Source: Eriocheir sinensis
Lineage: Eukaryota; Arthropoda; Malacostraca; Decapoda; Varunidae
Assembly (NCBI RefSeq): GCF_024679095.1
Contig: NC_066518.1
Coordinates: forward strand, 520,178 to 584,177
Direction: 5' to 3'
Length of the DNA: 64,000 bases
A program made the translations under genes and the position numbers. Below are positions 27,007 through 54,171 of the stretch, piece after piece (within the stretch, counting starts at the first letter, position 1; every line of letters starts with the position of its first letter). The notes under the pieces were generated by a model, which was given only the letters and a program-made list of their open reading frames with translations, was not told the DNA's origin and did no database searches.

Positions 27007-27148
27007 CGAGTCCTTCCAAGCAAGAAGAAGCAGCAGCTAGGTGATATGACGCGCAAGGCCACACACCCCCAGCATAAACCCACCCACCCACACACCCACA
27101 CCCACCCACACACCCACACCCACACACCCACACACCCACACACACACT
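26958..27148. repeat. (TG)n tract and CACACC-rich low-complexity region
   Basis: A TG tract at 26958-27003 and a CCCACACA-type array at about 27061-27148, separated by about 55 bp of unique DNA. Confidence 0.9.
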
Positions 27149-27282
27149 CCTGCACCCCGTAGCGTTGCTGATCTGTGCCCCGGCGTGAGTAATGGTGAAG
27201 CCGCATGTATCGGCGGCCGGAGGGGGTCGAGAAGACTAGATCAATAATGACAAGCAGGCACGGCACGGCAGGCAGAGGCTGG

Positions 27283-27489
<207 letters not shown>

Positions 27490-27733
27490 TCGATGACCCG
27501 TACATAATAAAGAAAATTCCCATATTCGGATAATCCCGCCATCTCCCAGTTCATGTTACATTTATTTCTGGTGAGTTAAAGGGCACCGACTTCCTGTGTT
27601 ACCATCGAGGCTCAGATTGCAGCGGAGTGACGTCACGATGAAGCCATACGTGAGAGCGGAGGAGTGAAATGAAATGTGGGTAATCATATTTTGCACGTCA
27701 TTTACGGAAGGCGAAGTGGCGTCACTGTTAATA

Positions 27734-29004
27734 CAAGGTGACCCAAAATGAAAAACACATGAAAATTCGTGCCATTTTACAAATGAAAAGCTATGTGCTT
27801 TACTTTTGGCATTCATATTAATTAAGCTGAACTGATAACCAAATAGTCATGTACGATTGGGTTTTGTTGTTCAAATGGTTTGAATTTTATAACCTTTGCA
27901 AATTGTGAACCACGGGACCCCCTCGCCGTCGCTGTCACTCCCCGATGCGGTGCGTGAAATTGTCAATTACGGACCCATTCTTCTCTTGGAATGGCTCTGA
28001 TCTTTGACGTTATTCAGAGTGTTTTTCTGCAAGCATGTGCCTTCAGATAGAAATCTCCGGGACTCAGGTCGGATGATTGTGGGGCCACTCAGGATCACAC
28101 CTACTGATCAGTAATTCCTCGAATCGTTGCATCAGTCACACTAACGATTTCTTTGAAGTGAATGGGGTGGTAGTAATTTGTGTAGCTTTTGATTTTCATG
28201 AGTGATGTTCATAAGTCTTCCTACTTTCGTCCAAACTTCCTCATGACCAAAGATAACGTTGTGACCACCATGACACTTTACCTACGTCTTCGAATCAAAA
28301 AGTTTCCATGATGCCATGTTTTGAGATGGCCACATATGCTGTACATTTTGTTGAATTTAATAGGCGCTGGAGAATATTTTCTTGTAGTGCGGTGCCACAG
28401 AAACTAATGTTTTTGCTGCTGATCTGAGTAGTGTGTCTCGTCGGAAAACCAAAAATCGTCAAGGAAGTCTGGATTCACTTCAATTTTGTCACAAAACCAT
28501 TGGCGCAAGAAAAATCTTTTCGTCATTTCCCCCTGCGTCAGCTTCCGTAAAATTTGAGTTCTGTAAGGATGCAACGTAAGGTTATAGAACATAATTATCT
28601 GTCTCAAGGATTCCCGGGAAATGACCCGCTCCTGGCTGCGTCATCGAATTGATTTCTTAGGGATCCAACCAGCGGTCCCTGACAGATTACCATTCCTTAT
28701 CACCATCACACCCGGGCAATCACAGACAGGAAATAACGATAAAGTTCAGACCTATCCAGAGAGACAGGAGTCAATATCAGCGGAATTACCAATATAGTGC
28801 GCACATTCAGGAGTGCTAGCGAGGGCGAGGTGGTAATTTGAAACACAATTTGGAAAGAATAGAGCATTTGCACCGCAGAACCTAAACTTTCAGAACTGTT
28901 TAGTTACCAACCCGGCTCGATATGACTGCAAAAATATAACATATCTTTTATCAGATGTATAAATGACACACTTTCATGGGTTGCACTAATTTTGAGTCAC
29001 TCTG
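27734..29004 (-). mobile_element. Mariner-like DNA transposon, degenerate
   Basis: The ends CAAGGTGACCCAAAAT and the complement of ATTTTGAGTCACTCTG match at about 13 of 16 positions. TA dinucleotides flank both (27732-27733 and 29005-29006), as expected of Tc1/mariner integration. Inside, on the minus strand, is a broken transposase. It has an HTH-like segment (ISRESLRQIIMFYNLTLHPY), then FLRQWFCDKIEVNPDFLDDF and WFSDETHYS. The last matches the FSDEAHF catalytic-Asp region of mariner-family transposases, with the usual Ala-His changed to Thr-His. Frameshifts and stops break it elsewhere. The length of about 1.27 kb is normal for the family. Confidence 0.8.
28404..28607 (-). pseudogene. Mariner transposase fragment
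   Basis: The longest intact piece of the transposase, 67 codons spanning the linker and first catalytic Asp (FSDETHYSDQQQKH), ended by a premature stop. Family members normally continue with a sequence like HLSGYVNKQN after this point. Confidence 0.7.
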
Positions 29005-31024
29005 TATTAATTACTGAAAGCGGACACGATCTTATTATAAAGCTCAAAGGTAGGAAATTATTCGTTGATCTAAGTTAATTTCTATTAGAACAACTTTCGT
29101 CAAAACCTTCACACGGTGTTCATTCAGCTAATTTTGTAGTGACGGCGATTTCATTTAACATTTGAAGGGTCGCTCCCGGCACTGACCTGGCTGCCGCTTT
29201 TCTCTGTGTCGTAAATTGTCAAGGACGGTTATTAAACACCCGTAACCGACGCTTTGGCACTAATGGTCCGCGGCCCGGCAAGTGATGGGGGTAACCTGCA
29301 TGGTGGACACCGCTAAAGAGTGCGACCGGACAGCAGGTTGTGGTGGTGGCGGCAATGATGGTGGTAGTTGTGGTAGTGGCTGCTATGATGGTGGTAGTTA
29401 AGGTGATGGTTGACTGTGGCAATGCAAACTGGGGTTCAGTATATGGTGATTGTAATGATAATGACTGTAGTGGTGATGGTTTAGTTGATGATTATATGAT
29501 GATGTAAAATACTGTGATGGCGGTGGTGACGTTGCTGTTTTTGTTATTTAAGTTATTGCTTTCACTGTTGTTGTTGTCTAGCTGTTGTCATTATCGGCGT
29601 TGCTGCATTGTTAGTGGTTGCTATTGAGTTTTCCGGTACTGGTGTTACAATGATTACTATAATGACTCTTCTCGCTGCCCTAGTGATGACCAAACTGATA
29701 GTGGCGATGGCAATGGTGGTGGTTATGTTAAGGGAATTGGCGGCGGAGGTGGTAGTAGTGGTGACGAGGGTGGCGACGGATGGCGGTGGTGGTGTTGGAA
29801 GGAGTGGACTCATGGTGGGGTAGTGGTTATGGGGGTGGTAATGGTGGCGGCGGCGGTGGTGGTGCTGATGATAATGGCGGTGATACTGGCGGTAATAATG
29901 GTGTGTGTGTGTGTGTGTGTGTGGAGGAAAGGTTAGGTGGCGGTAAGTTGTTAATATGGGCACAATAGTTACGTAGACTTTTACAGCAGGTACAGTGCTT
30001 GTCTACAGTCAGAGGTCAGTAGGCTCCGGTGGACTGGTTTGCGCCCCGCTGTCCTGAGTTCTCGGCGGTGTGAATCAAAGGACTCTGTGCTTCAAGCTGT
30101 GTTTGAGGATCCATTAGGTGGAGGGTTTGAGGACGGGGCTATCGTGTGCATTTACTGAGGGCAAGGGACTCTGAAGATTACCATTTAAGGGGGCTAGGGT
30201 ATTATTTAGGTGAGATAACATTATTTCTTCGGTTTATTTAGACAGTGACCGGAGCTGCACGAGGCGAGGTTTTTTCCCGTTTGTTTTACCGTCAAGAAAA
30301 CGTACAATATGCCAAAGGCCGTCCCGTATTTAAACATGGCTACTATATGTTTTAAATCACTTACTTTTATTTGGTTTGACGATCCTCTTTCCTCCTTTTA
30401 TTTCTGTCCAGCCAGTCGCTTTACCTGTAAGAACACAGAGAAAGCATTATTTTTCTTTACATGCATACGGTCGGTCGATTCTTTACACAAGCTCTATGCA
30501 AACTCCCCTTCATCCTTCTTCATCCGTTTCATCCTTCCATCAGTATACTCTTCTTTATTACCTACACCTCTCACCATCCCGACCCTGTTACCAAGTCCCT
30601 CTATTCTTTCGCCACTTCTCTTTTATCTTCAAACATCCTAAATTGTCTGGTGACTCTCCAAGATTTCCGTACATCACCGTTACTCTCTCTTGCCTCCCCA
30701 TTAATATTCTACAACCTGAAAAAAATACCCTATGAAATGAGTATATCTATTTATCTTTGTTTTGAAGTTTTGCAACAGGAAATGCTAATCAACATAGAGG
30801 AAGAATATGAAACAGAACTGGAAAACGGCGAAGGGAAGGAGAACGACCAAACGGCTGTGAAAATAGAACAGAATTTTTCCCCGGCCACTTCCAACAGCCA
30901 ATAATGAGGGCCTGTGTTCCCTCCTCGCGTGTAGTGACAGGCACGCTCCGGCAGTCGGGTCGGGGACTGGCCAGGAAAGGCGATGGGGACAAGAAGCAGA
31001 GTGAGAAAGGCAATGGTAAAGTTT
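29005..31024. other. Non-coding stretch with GGT/GAT-rich low complexity
   Basis: 29330-29930 is a degenerate GGT/GAT/GTG-rich region with a (GT)n run at about 29901-29922. 30.3-30.9 kb is unique sequence with several overlapping open frames and no recognised protein. Confidence 0.5.
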
Positions 31025-31235
31025 GGGGGATACGCTATAGCTGCGCTGTGACATCCGGGTTACCACAGTTTACCTTCTCCAGGTTTCCAAAGGTACTTGA
31101 TTCTCAACAGGTCCGAAAGGGAGGATAAACAGCTGGGTGAGCTGCACGCTGACTGCCCGGGTCGGGATTCAAACTCCGGCCCATGGATTCGCATAGCTAG
31201 GCAAGCTAACCACTTCACTATGAAGGTGTTGATGA
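31025..31235 (-). mobile_element. SINE-like dispersed repeat, family B copy 3
   Basis: On the minus strand a tRNA-like head (GTGGTTAGCTTGCC, with the B-box-like GAGTTTGAATCCC) is followed by the same body as the 10.3 kb copy. It ends near GCGCAGCTATAG. It lies about 200 bp upstream of the stoned exon. Confidence 0.65.
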
Positions 31236-31456
31236 AGGTGGAAAATAACACATATGCAAACCGCTGACTAATCGAAATTGCATTAATATGCTTGACTTGC
31301 AAATTATTGCGAGATTAATTAAATAGATTAAGGTACTTGTCGTAATTAGTTTTGTCTATCTGTTGGTAACCTTTTAAATGTTACATGATTATAAAGTTAG
31401 GCAATATGATCATATATCTCTCTCTCTTTACAGGGACTCTCCATCGACGCAGTACC

Positions 31457-34400
31457 ATGCACAAAATAAAAAAAGGAATCAAGAAGAAGATCAAAGGAAA
31501 AAAAGGCAAGGATGATGAATTATTTACTCCAGAAGAATTAGAGAGATACAAAAAGGAGAAGGAAGAACAAGCAAGACGTGAGGCAGAAAAACAACTCGAA
31601 CAGGAAGGTGGACAGGAGACGTGTGAAGAGCAGCAGGAGGACAAAACAGACGCTTCTGAAGAAGGCGGTGCAGCATCGTCGTCTGAAGCCCCTGCTGCGC
31701 CCTCATCGGCGGGGGAAGGAGACTGGAGGAATTTCCTTGCTGCGACTGACACAGTTCTTAAGAAGACCACAGACAACCTTGTTCACATCAAGGAAGGAAG
31801 TACCGTTGTTCATAAGGATAAGCCAACCACACCAGTTCCCTCTGAAGCTCCTGCAGCCGCTCCAGCAGCCACTGCCGCTGCCGCCTCAACAGCTTCAAGT
31901 AAAAAGTGGGTGGACCTAGAGAAAGGTGGGATCGATGATGAGCAACCGGTAGACGCAGAGGAACCACAGCCTGAACCCGAGCCTGAGCCTGAGCCCGAAC
32001 CTGCTCCACTACACTTCATAGAGGACTTCCCTGAAGTAGATGTAGACGATTTCACAGAAGTCTTCGACACTACATACGTAGACAATGTTGAGAGTGGAGA
32101 AGTAAAGCTTCACTACATCCCTGACAGCCCCACCGAAACCGATCCCAACGAACCTGACCCATTTGATACCTCAGTGGTTGACAAGGTCCTTCACGTTGAA
32201 GAAGAAAAACCCAAAGTACGAGAGGACAAGAAAACAGAGAAAAAGAAAAAGAAACAATTAGTAAGTCTTGGCTGTGCGGTCGAAGTTCTAACCGGACACG
32301 CCCCCGTTGACAAGCCCACAGTCACACCGCCAGCCAGCTCCAAGCGCCGTCGAGTTGTACCTAAGGAAAAGAATTTACTGTGTGACTTTGGTGAAGACAG
32401 TGATCAGAGTGGAGTGACTGGAGGGGAGTCTGGTGATCAAAATAACGAGAAGACTGAGGAAACTGAAGAGTCTAAAGAAACCAATATACTTGATGAGATC
32501 TTGTGCGTAGGTGATCTAGCAGTAGACCTTCCTGAACCAGGTACTATCATCTGTCCTTCACCTCGGGCACTTTCGCCAGCACCAAACACAGAAGAAGACA
32601 AGGGAACTTCCTCCGTAATTTTCAATAATGGCTGTGAAAGTAAGGAAGTTGATCTGAGCGAATTTCTTGATTCTTCAGGGGAAGAACAAGAGAACAACAA
32701 GGACAGTGGAAAAGACCTTGATCTGAAAGATCTTGTGGCAGAATTTGATATTATCGACAAATCTGAAGTAGTTAATGAAACTTTGGTGCCCGCTGAGCCG
32801 GACCCTATCGAAGACGAATTCGACGCTGAGTTTGCTTTCTTGGCAGCAGAGTCTGTGGCCAAAGCAAAAGAGAAGGAACTCGAAGAACTAGAGGACGACC
32901 CATTCGATACCTCTGTCGCAGCTCAGGTGCTCGGGGAGGACGAAACAGATCTTACACAGACTGACGGAGAGGGGAAGCCAAGCAAGGTTCCGCCTCGGCG
33001 ACCCACTCCCCCGAAAGGTACAGCTGAGTCTGGTGAAGAATTTGATCCTTTTGACACTTCTATTGTTGAAAAAAATCTTCCAGTAGACCCATTTTCTCTA
33101 GCAGACGCAGAGGTTGAGCTTCCAGAGACTTTGCTACCGCAGCAAGGAACTGAACTGAAAAAGTCCGACAGTTTTGATCCTTTTGATACTTCCATCGCTG
33201 AAAGCTTCGGTAAAACTGAACTGAAGGTTTTAGAAACAGAATTTCTTTCTACCTCTGATGCTCAGCCTGGTTCGGGCTTAAAAAAGAGTGATTCTGACTT
33301 TGATTTCGACCCGAGAGCTGAAGAAGCTGTTACGAGTGCCACAACTGAGTGCTTATTGACAGGTGCTGACGACGACAACGACCCTAAGGCTCCCGTCCTC
33401 GCCCCGACTCAGGATACACAGGTCGAGGACTTTGACCCATTCGATACATCCATCGCTGCCAAGGTTGAAATAAAGACTTTAGAGGAAGAACTTCTCAATC
33501 AGCCGGATCAAATCCAACAAATTGGAGAAAAAGCTGCAGAAACTAAAAAGCCACCGCCGCCTCGTCCCTCAGCTGCTCAGGCTCATCTGCTAGCAACCAC
33601 CCCGACTGACGCCAACCCAACTCTCCAGCCGTCTGTAGCGGGAGGAATAACCCCAGAATCAGACGATTTTGATCCTTTTGACACATCTATTGCAGATAAA
33701 TTTGGGCGAACAGAGCTCAAGTCGATTGAAGGCGAGTTGTTAACTGATCAGTTAGAAACAAACCAAACCACAGAGGTCAGTGTTAAACCCAAGGCAAAGG
33801 AGCTTCAGCTGCCGATCAAACCACTGCGCCCACCCTCTCCAAAGTGTCTCTTGACTACCACACCCTTAGACGAACAGCCCGTTGTTCCACTTCAGCCTCA
33901 AGTTGGGACAGCTACTGACTTTCAGGAAAACCTTCCTGACGACTTCGACCCCTTTGATACTTCCATCGCTGATCAGTTTGGAAAAACAGAATTAAAGGTT
34001 CTCGAGAGCCAACTCCTCGTATCTCAGCAACAGACAAACGACCAGGACTTCGACCCACGTGACAGTAAAAAGCCACCTCCTCGTCCTGGTCTTCCTTCGC
34101 ATCCATCCTCTCGTGCGCCTTCAAGACCACCCTCTCGACCACCGTCTCGTCCACCCTCTCGGCCCCCGTCACCAGCCCCTGCCAAGTGTTTGCTGACTGC
34201 CTCACCAGCTAGAACGCCTGTAAGCGGCGAGGTCCTATTGCCATTCAATCCCTTACCCACAGATACAAACGAAGAACTTGATCCTTTTGATACATCCATC
34301 GCTGAAAAGTTTGGGAAAACAGAGCTTCGTCATCTGGAAACCGAGCTGCTGACTCCGGGGGATTTTGAAGACTTTGATCCCCGTAGAGAAGACTCTCCTC

Positions 34401-35185
34401 GACCTCCAGCCTCCCCAAAACCACCTCGGCCTGGGAGGCCAACCCAGCCAGACCCGTGTCTCTTGGCCACCACACCAACCGACGGAAACTCTTCTTTACA
34501 ACCCTGCCTAAACCCAGTAGCTCAGCCCCTTGAGGGAACTGTGCCTGAGGACATCGATCCCTTTGACACTTCTATTGCAAACAAACTTTGCAAAACTGAG
34601 ATAAAAGACCTTGAAGAGTCACTCTTTACAAGAAATTCTCAAAGAGTTGGCGAAGAAAAGGCCGTATCTCCAGCAGCACCTGAGTGTGCTTCGGTAGATC
34701 GCTTCTTCTCTTCATCACCCACTCCGGATCTCGGCCCAACCCTCTTGCCTGTCTCGGGCAAGCCAATAAAAACATCAGAAGAATTTGATCCATTTGACAC
34801 ATCAATTGCAGAAAAATTCGGTAAAACTGAGCTGAAGACACTCGAGAGTGAGTTTCTTTCAGATTCTGGAACAAAGAGGAATTTGAGTGACGACGAGTTT
34901 GACCCTCGGGAGGAGGAAAACAAAACACCCAAGAGGCCCCAACCACCACGGCCACAGTCGCCTGCTCCAGTTAATCTCTTGGACTCTGCGGACGATCTCG
35001 ACATCCCTCATCCTCCTATTCAGGCAATTCAACCCCAACCAGCAACACAGAACGCTGACGATTACGATCCATTTGACACTTCCATAGCTGCGGACATCGG
35101 CCCAGGTAAAGCTGAACTTAAATACCTTGAAAGTGAACTTTTGAGTTCTGCTCAGGACCCATTTGATACTTCTAACGTCGCTTAA
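31457..35185 (+). CDS. stnA: Stoned A (first cistron of stoned), 1,242 aa
   Basis: A synaptic-vesicle endocytosis protein in flies. The N-terminus is a basic Lys-rich start (KIKKGIKKKIKGKKGKDDEL) followed by FTPEELERYKKEKEEQ, a coiled-coil-like segment. A conserved-looking block DWRNFLAATDTVLKK (WRNF, WxxF type) follows. The rest is acidic and disordered with 12 DPFDTS motifs and one DPFSL. DPF is an AP-2 alpha-ear binding motif. Most DPFDTS motifs sit in modules of about 95-100 aa: DPFDTSIAEKFGKTELK, LExELL, FDPR, a proline-rich stretch and CLLxTTPTD. The start is set at 31457 because the basic block follows it at once and the exon begins at 31434. No methionine occurs after residue 1. The stop at 35183 is in the same frame as the stoned B start. 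Confidence 0.85.
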   Translation: MHKIKKGIKKKIKGKKGKDDELFTPEELERYKKEKEEQARREAEKQLEQEGGQETCEEQQEDKTDASEEGGAASSSEAPAAPSSAGEGDWRNFLAATDTVLKKTTDNLVHIKEGSTVVHKDKPTTPVPSEAPAAAPAATAAAASTASSKKWVDLEKGGIDDEQPVDAEEPQPEPEPEPEPEPAPLHFIEDFPEVDVDDFTEVFDTTYVDNVESGEVKLHYIPDSPTETDPNEPDPFDTSVVDKVLHVEEEKPKVREDKKTEKKKKKQLVSLGCAVEVLTGHAPVDKPTVTPPASSKRRRVVPKEKNLLCDFGEDSDQSGVTGGESGDQNNEKTEETEESKETNILDEILCVGDLAVDLPEPGTIICPSPRALSPAPNTEEDKGTSSVIFNNGCESKEVDLSEFLDSSGEEQENNKDSGKDLDLKDLVAEFDIIDKSEVVNETLVPAEPDPIEDEFDAEFAFLAAESVAKAKEKELEELEDDPFDTSVAAQVLGEDETDLTQTDGEGKPSKVPPRRPTPPKGTAESGEEFDPFDTSIVEKNLPVDPFSLADAEVELPETLLPQQGTELKKSDSFDPFDTSIAESFGKTELKVLETEFLSTSDAQPGSGLKKSDSDFDFDPRAEEAVTSATTECLLTGADDDNDPKAPVLAPTQDTQVEDFDPFDTSIAAKVEIKTLEEELLNQPDQIQQIGEKAAETKKPPPPRPSAAQAHLLATTPTDANPTLQPSVAGGITPESDDFDPFDTSIADKFGRTELKSIEGELLTDQLETNQTTEVSVKPKAKELQLPIKPLRPPSPKCLLTTTPLDEQPVVPLQPQVGTATDFQENLPDDFDPFDTSIADQFGKTELKVLESQLLVSQQQTNDQDFDPRDSKKPPPRPGLPSHPSSRAPSRPPSRPPSRPPSRPPSPAPAKCLLTASPARTPVSGEVLLPFNPLPTDTNEELDPFDTSIAEKFGKTELRHLETELLTPGDFEDFDPRREDSPRPPASPKPPRPGRPTQPDPCLLATTPTDGNSSLQPCLNPVAQPLEGTVPEDIDPFDTSIANKLCKTEIKDLEESLFTRNSQRVGEEKAVSPAAPECASVDRFFSSSPTPDLGPTLLPVSGKPIKTSEEFDPFDTSIAEKFGKTELKTLESEFLSDSGTKRNLSDDEFDPREEENKTPKRPQPPRPQSPAPVNLLDSADDLDIPHPPIQAIQPQPATQNADDYDPFDTSIAADIGPGKAELKYLESELLSSAQDPFDTSNVA

Positions 35186-35200
35186 GCTCAAACCTTCAAA
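35186..35200 (+). promoter_or_regulatory. Stoned A/stoned B intercistronic spacer, 15 nt, in frame
   Basis: Between TAA and the next ATG lie five sense codons (GCT CAA ACC TTC AAA), with no stop. Second-cistron translation could use leaky scanning, reinitiation, or readthrough of TAA to make a fusion. The stoned B start context is TCAAAATGG, with A at -3 and G at +4, a strong context. Confidence 0.7.
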
Positions 35201-47138
<11,938 letters not shown>

Positions 47139-47640
47139 CAGTGTAATGCTCAGGAGTACCCAACCCCTCCCGCTGTACCCACCACCTAGCAGGCTCCCAG
47201 GAAGGATACATTTCTTCCTGGGAGTCCTGCTTACTCATCCAGAAATATTTATTCGTAGCAGAGGGCAAGTGTGTGTGCGTGTGTGTCGTCAGTGTGATGG
47301 TGCTGGTGCCAGCCGCTCTTGCCCGCCGGGAACTGTAATTTAGTGAAATTTCTGGCAGATGAATATTAACTTGTAGTGCCTAACTCCGTATTGTTATTTT
47401 GTGCCAAAGGCAATATGTATGAAAAGGTGAAGGTTAAATATGGATACTGGACATAATAATGACAGCCGAGGCAGCTCGAGGCTCCCGGCGCAGTAAGAGT
47501 AATAATATACCTTCCGTGTCGTGTCATGTCTTGTGACGCTGCGTGTCGTCGCCTCTACCACAGTGGAACAGTTCCTTATAGTTGTTGTATCTCAGAAAAT
47601 AAAATCACAATAAAAACACATACAGAGAGAGGTCTACGTG
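47139..47640 (+). other. Stoned 3' UTR with poly(A) signals
   Basis: Two AATAAA hexamers lie at 47598-47603 and 47609-47614, about 460 nt after the stop. They are the first canonical signals after the stop and would give a normal 3' end. Confidence 0.7.
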
Positions 47641-50950
<3,310 letters not shown>

Positions 50951-51079
50951 TCATATTATTTCTTTCGTCTTAGTAGGATAACAGTAACATAGATTCCCGG
51001 TGGCCTGGTGTGACTCGACGATGTTAAGATGTTGGGGGCGGTAACGGTAACGGCGTCACCAACCTTGATGGCTTGCTTG

Positions 51080-52115
<1,036 letters not shown>

Positions 52116-52121
52116 AGAGAG

Positions 52122-52352
52122 GGAGGCTTTGCGTACGGGATGGCGTAGAAGGAGAGGAAGGGGCGACCATTTACTGATTCCTCCTTCAAGCCTTTGAGAG
52201 TCCCCTTGGGCGTGCGCACGATTGGCCGGCCATCTGTGTCCCAGTGGAAGCGGACGTCATTCTCCTGTGCCGCTCCGCAACGAAGCATCGTCGTAGTTAA
52301 TCCCAAAAGCATTACATTTGCGACGATCACTGCCACGAGCTTCATTTCTCGT
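52122..52352 (-). CDS. Carboxylesterase/juvenile-hormone-esterase-like N-terminal exon (orphan)
   Basis: An acceptor TCTTCCTGCAG on the minus strand precedes ACGAGAAATG. The start at 52343-52345 gives a signal peptide (MKLVAVIVANVMLLGLTTTM), then the hallmark start of secreted type-B carboxylesterases: RPIVRTPKGTLKGLKEESVN, then GRPFLSFYAIPYAKPP. The family continues with a segment like VGxLRF, but here the sequence runs from AKPP into a CT microsatellite and a LINE with no splice donor. The catalytic Ser, Glu and His regions are not in the window. Likely a broken gene copy or an exon whose continuation was displaced. The chimeric frame continues through the CT tract into the reverse transcriptase. 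Confidence 0.7.
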
Positions 52353-52879
52353 CTGCAGGAAGAGATAATTAAAGAAAAAATGTTGTTAGCAGAATAAAAC
52401 GAGAGAAGTGACATGGAGCTAAAACTCATTATACGGAAAGATGGATTAAATAAACATAGGCATTGAAGCTATAGTACTGTACTTCGTATCATTGTCAGCG
52501 ACATGCCACAGACAAAGCATCTGCGAGACGCAGGAGCTCCCTTCGTTATGACATACAAATGTTAAGTTTGTCGTGAGCAGCTTCTAAATTGTATCATTAG
52601 GGGTGGACGTTGTTGTCTGTGGTGACCCTTCTTTGGAATGTCTCTTACTTCACCACTGGACGTCATTGCGTCTGCCCAAACACCGCACTCGTACCGATAG
52701 GCGTAATGCAGTTATACGGGTAAAGTTTAACATGAAAATTAACGTAGCTCATTTTTTAGAGACGGAAAAGAAAAATTCCGGGAGAGGTCAATGTCCTACA
52801 AGGGACTGATATAGGCTGCTGCTGATGACGACATACACGAAACAGATCACACTCAATGGTGTAATGGAACAAAATCAAT

Positions 52880-53126
52880 CAACCGACAACTGACAGGCTG
52901 AGATTCGCGGCTTGCTCAGGCTGCAAAGGTTTTCATCCGCTGTAAGCAGCGGTTACTGTCTACCCTTGACCTTAGAGGAATGAGAAGTGGGGTGTTTCAG
53001 GACCCAATCTTGCCCACAGATTCGTCAATATACAGCTCTAAGCTCTCTCGGGGGCAATGACGAGTCCAGTGTGTGATCCAACCCGACCAACTTGGTGAGT
53101 GAGTGATACCCCTCATCCCCCGCCAT

Positions 53127-53159
<33 letters not shown>
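52880..53159 (+). mobile_element. tRNA-derived SINE, family A copy 3 (diverged)
   Basis: Body blocks AGCGGTTACTGTCTACCCTT, GGGGTGT, ACGAGTCCAGTGTGTGATC and a (CA)n tail (53127-53159) match the 40.5 kb copy. The tRNA head is too diverged to read. Confidence 0.55.
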
Positions 53160-53161
<2 letters not shown>

Positions 53162-53553
53162 GTAAAATTTTGTTACTTGTATGTCCTACACACGCGATCC
53201 TGTGGTCGCGAGCTGTATAGTGATAGTCCAATCGTCTCCCACCATTCGTGTTGCGCTGTGTCACTGGTAAGGGTTCCGTTATGTCGGTCTGGCTTTTGTC
53301 ATGAAAAATGGAAAAAGTATATGATCAAAATGTCTTATTTGCTTAAAATAATATGTACTGATCCAGGTTTTGGGAATATTAATCTCCTTGAAGATTTTAT
53401 TGCACAAAACACAGAAGACTCCAAAGTATATCACGTAACATTTCATTATCAATTTAACAATGCGAGGGAAGAGTATGGAAAAAAATATTACATGACTACG
53501 TCTACCAATACACCACGTAGAATGTGTCGTTAGGAATATAAATGAGCACTTAT

Positions 53554-53584
53554 GAAGTCTTATTCGATCACCGAATAAGACTTC
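53554..53584. repeat. Perfect hairpin, 13-bp stem and 5-nt loop
   Basis: GAAGTCTTATTCG, loop ATCAC, CGAATAAGACTTC. It follows the stop of an unrecognised short frame (ending 53533) by 20 nt, in AT-rich DNA. Confidence 0.8.
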
Positions 53585-54171
53585 AACCTTTTACATGTTA
53601 ACGGATAGGTCTATTTCTCTTTCATTTTTTCAGTGACGGTCATGGTTTTCGAATATGTTATATTTCAATGCATTTCTAATAAGATCCCGAGGGCAGATTT
53701 ATTATTTAGGTTATTGATTTTCTTTATCTGAATTTAAAAAAAAGTAACTAAGAAGAATAAAAGAAAATTAACAAAAAAATATATAAAAAAATAATAGACA
53801 AAAAAGGCCCTCGACAAGCTGTTGCAAACTTCTTGATCTTTAAAATGCACTTTGTTTCATGATAATCGGTTCATAAATAAGGACAAAATAGCATTTTTAG
53901 TTTGAAAAACTGCTTTTTTTCAGGAGAGCTAAAAAAAGAAAAAGTTTCCAATTTCTTTAATAACTCTATTTCTTTTTGCTATACAACTATGAATTTTGGT
54001 ATGGAAGTACTTCTGGGCACACCTGATCATATGTAAGTAAATCAATATCATACAGTGTTTCTAACCTAATGAGCCTTTACCGGTACATAAGGCACCTCAC
54101 CACTGGGGGTTCTCGGAAAAGCAGTTTCATCATCAAGGGGTGTTTTTGTACCAGTGGTGGGCTCCTTCCCT

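Noticed and set aside
31385..31456. Start of stoned A at the upstream ATG 31385
   Set aside because: That ATG lies before the splice acceptor at 31433, in intron sequence. The Met at 31457 directly precedes the conserved-looking basic block.
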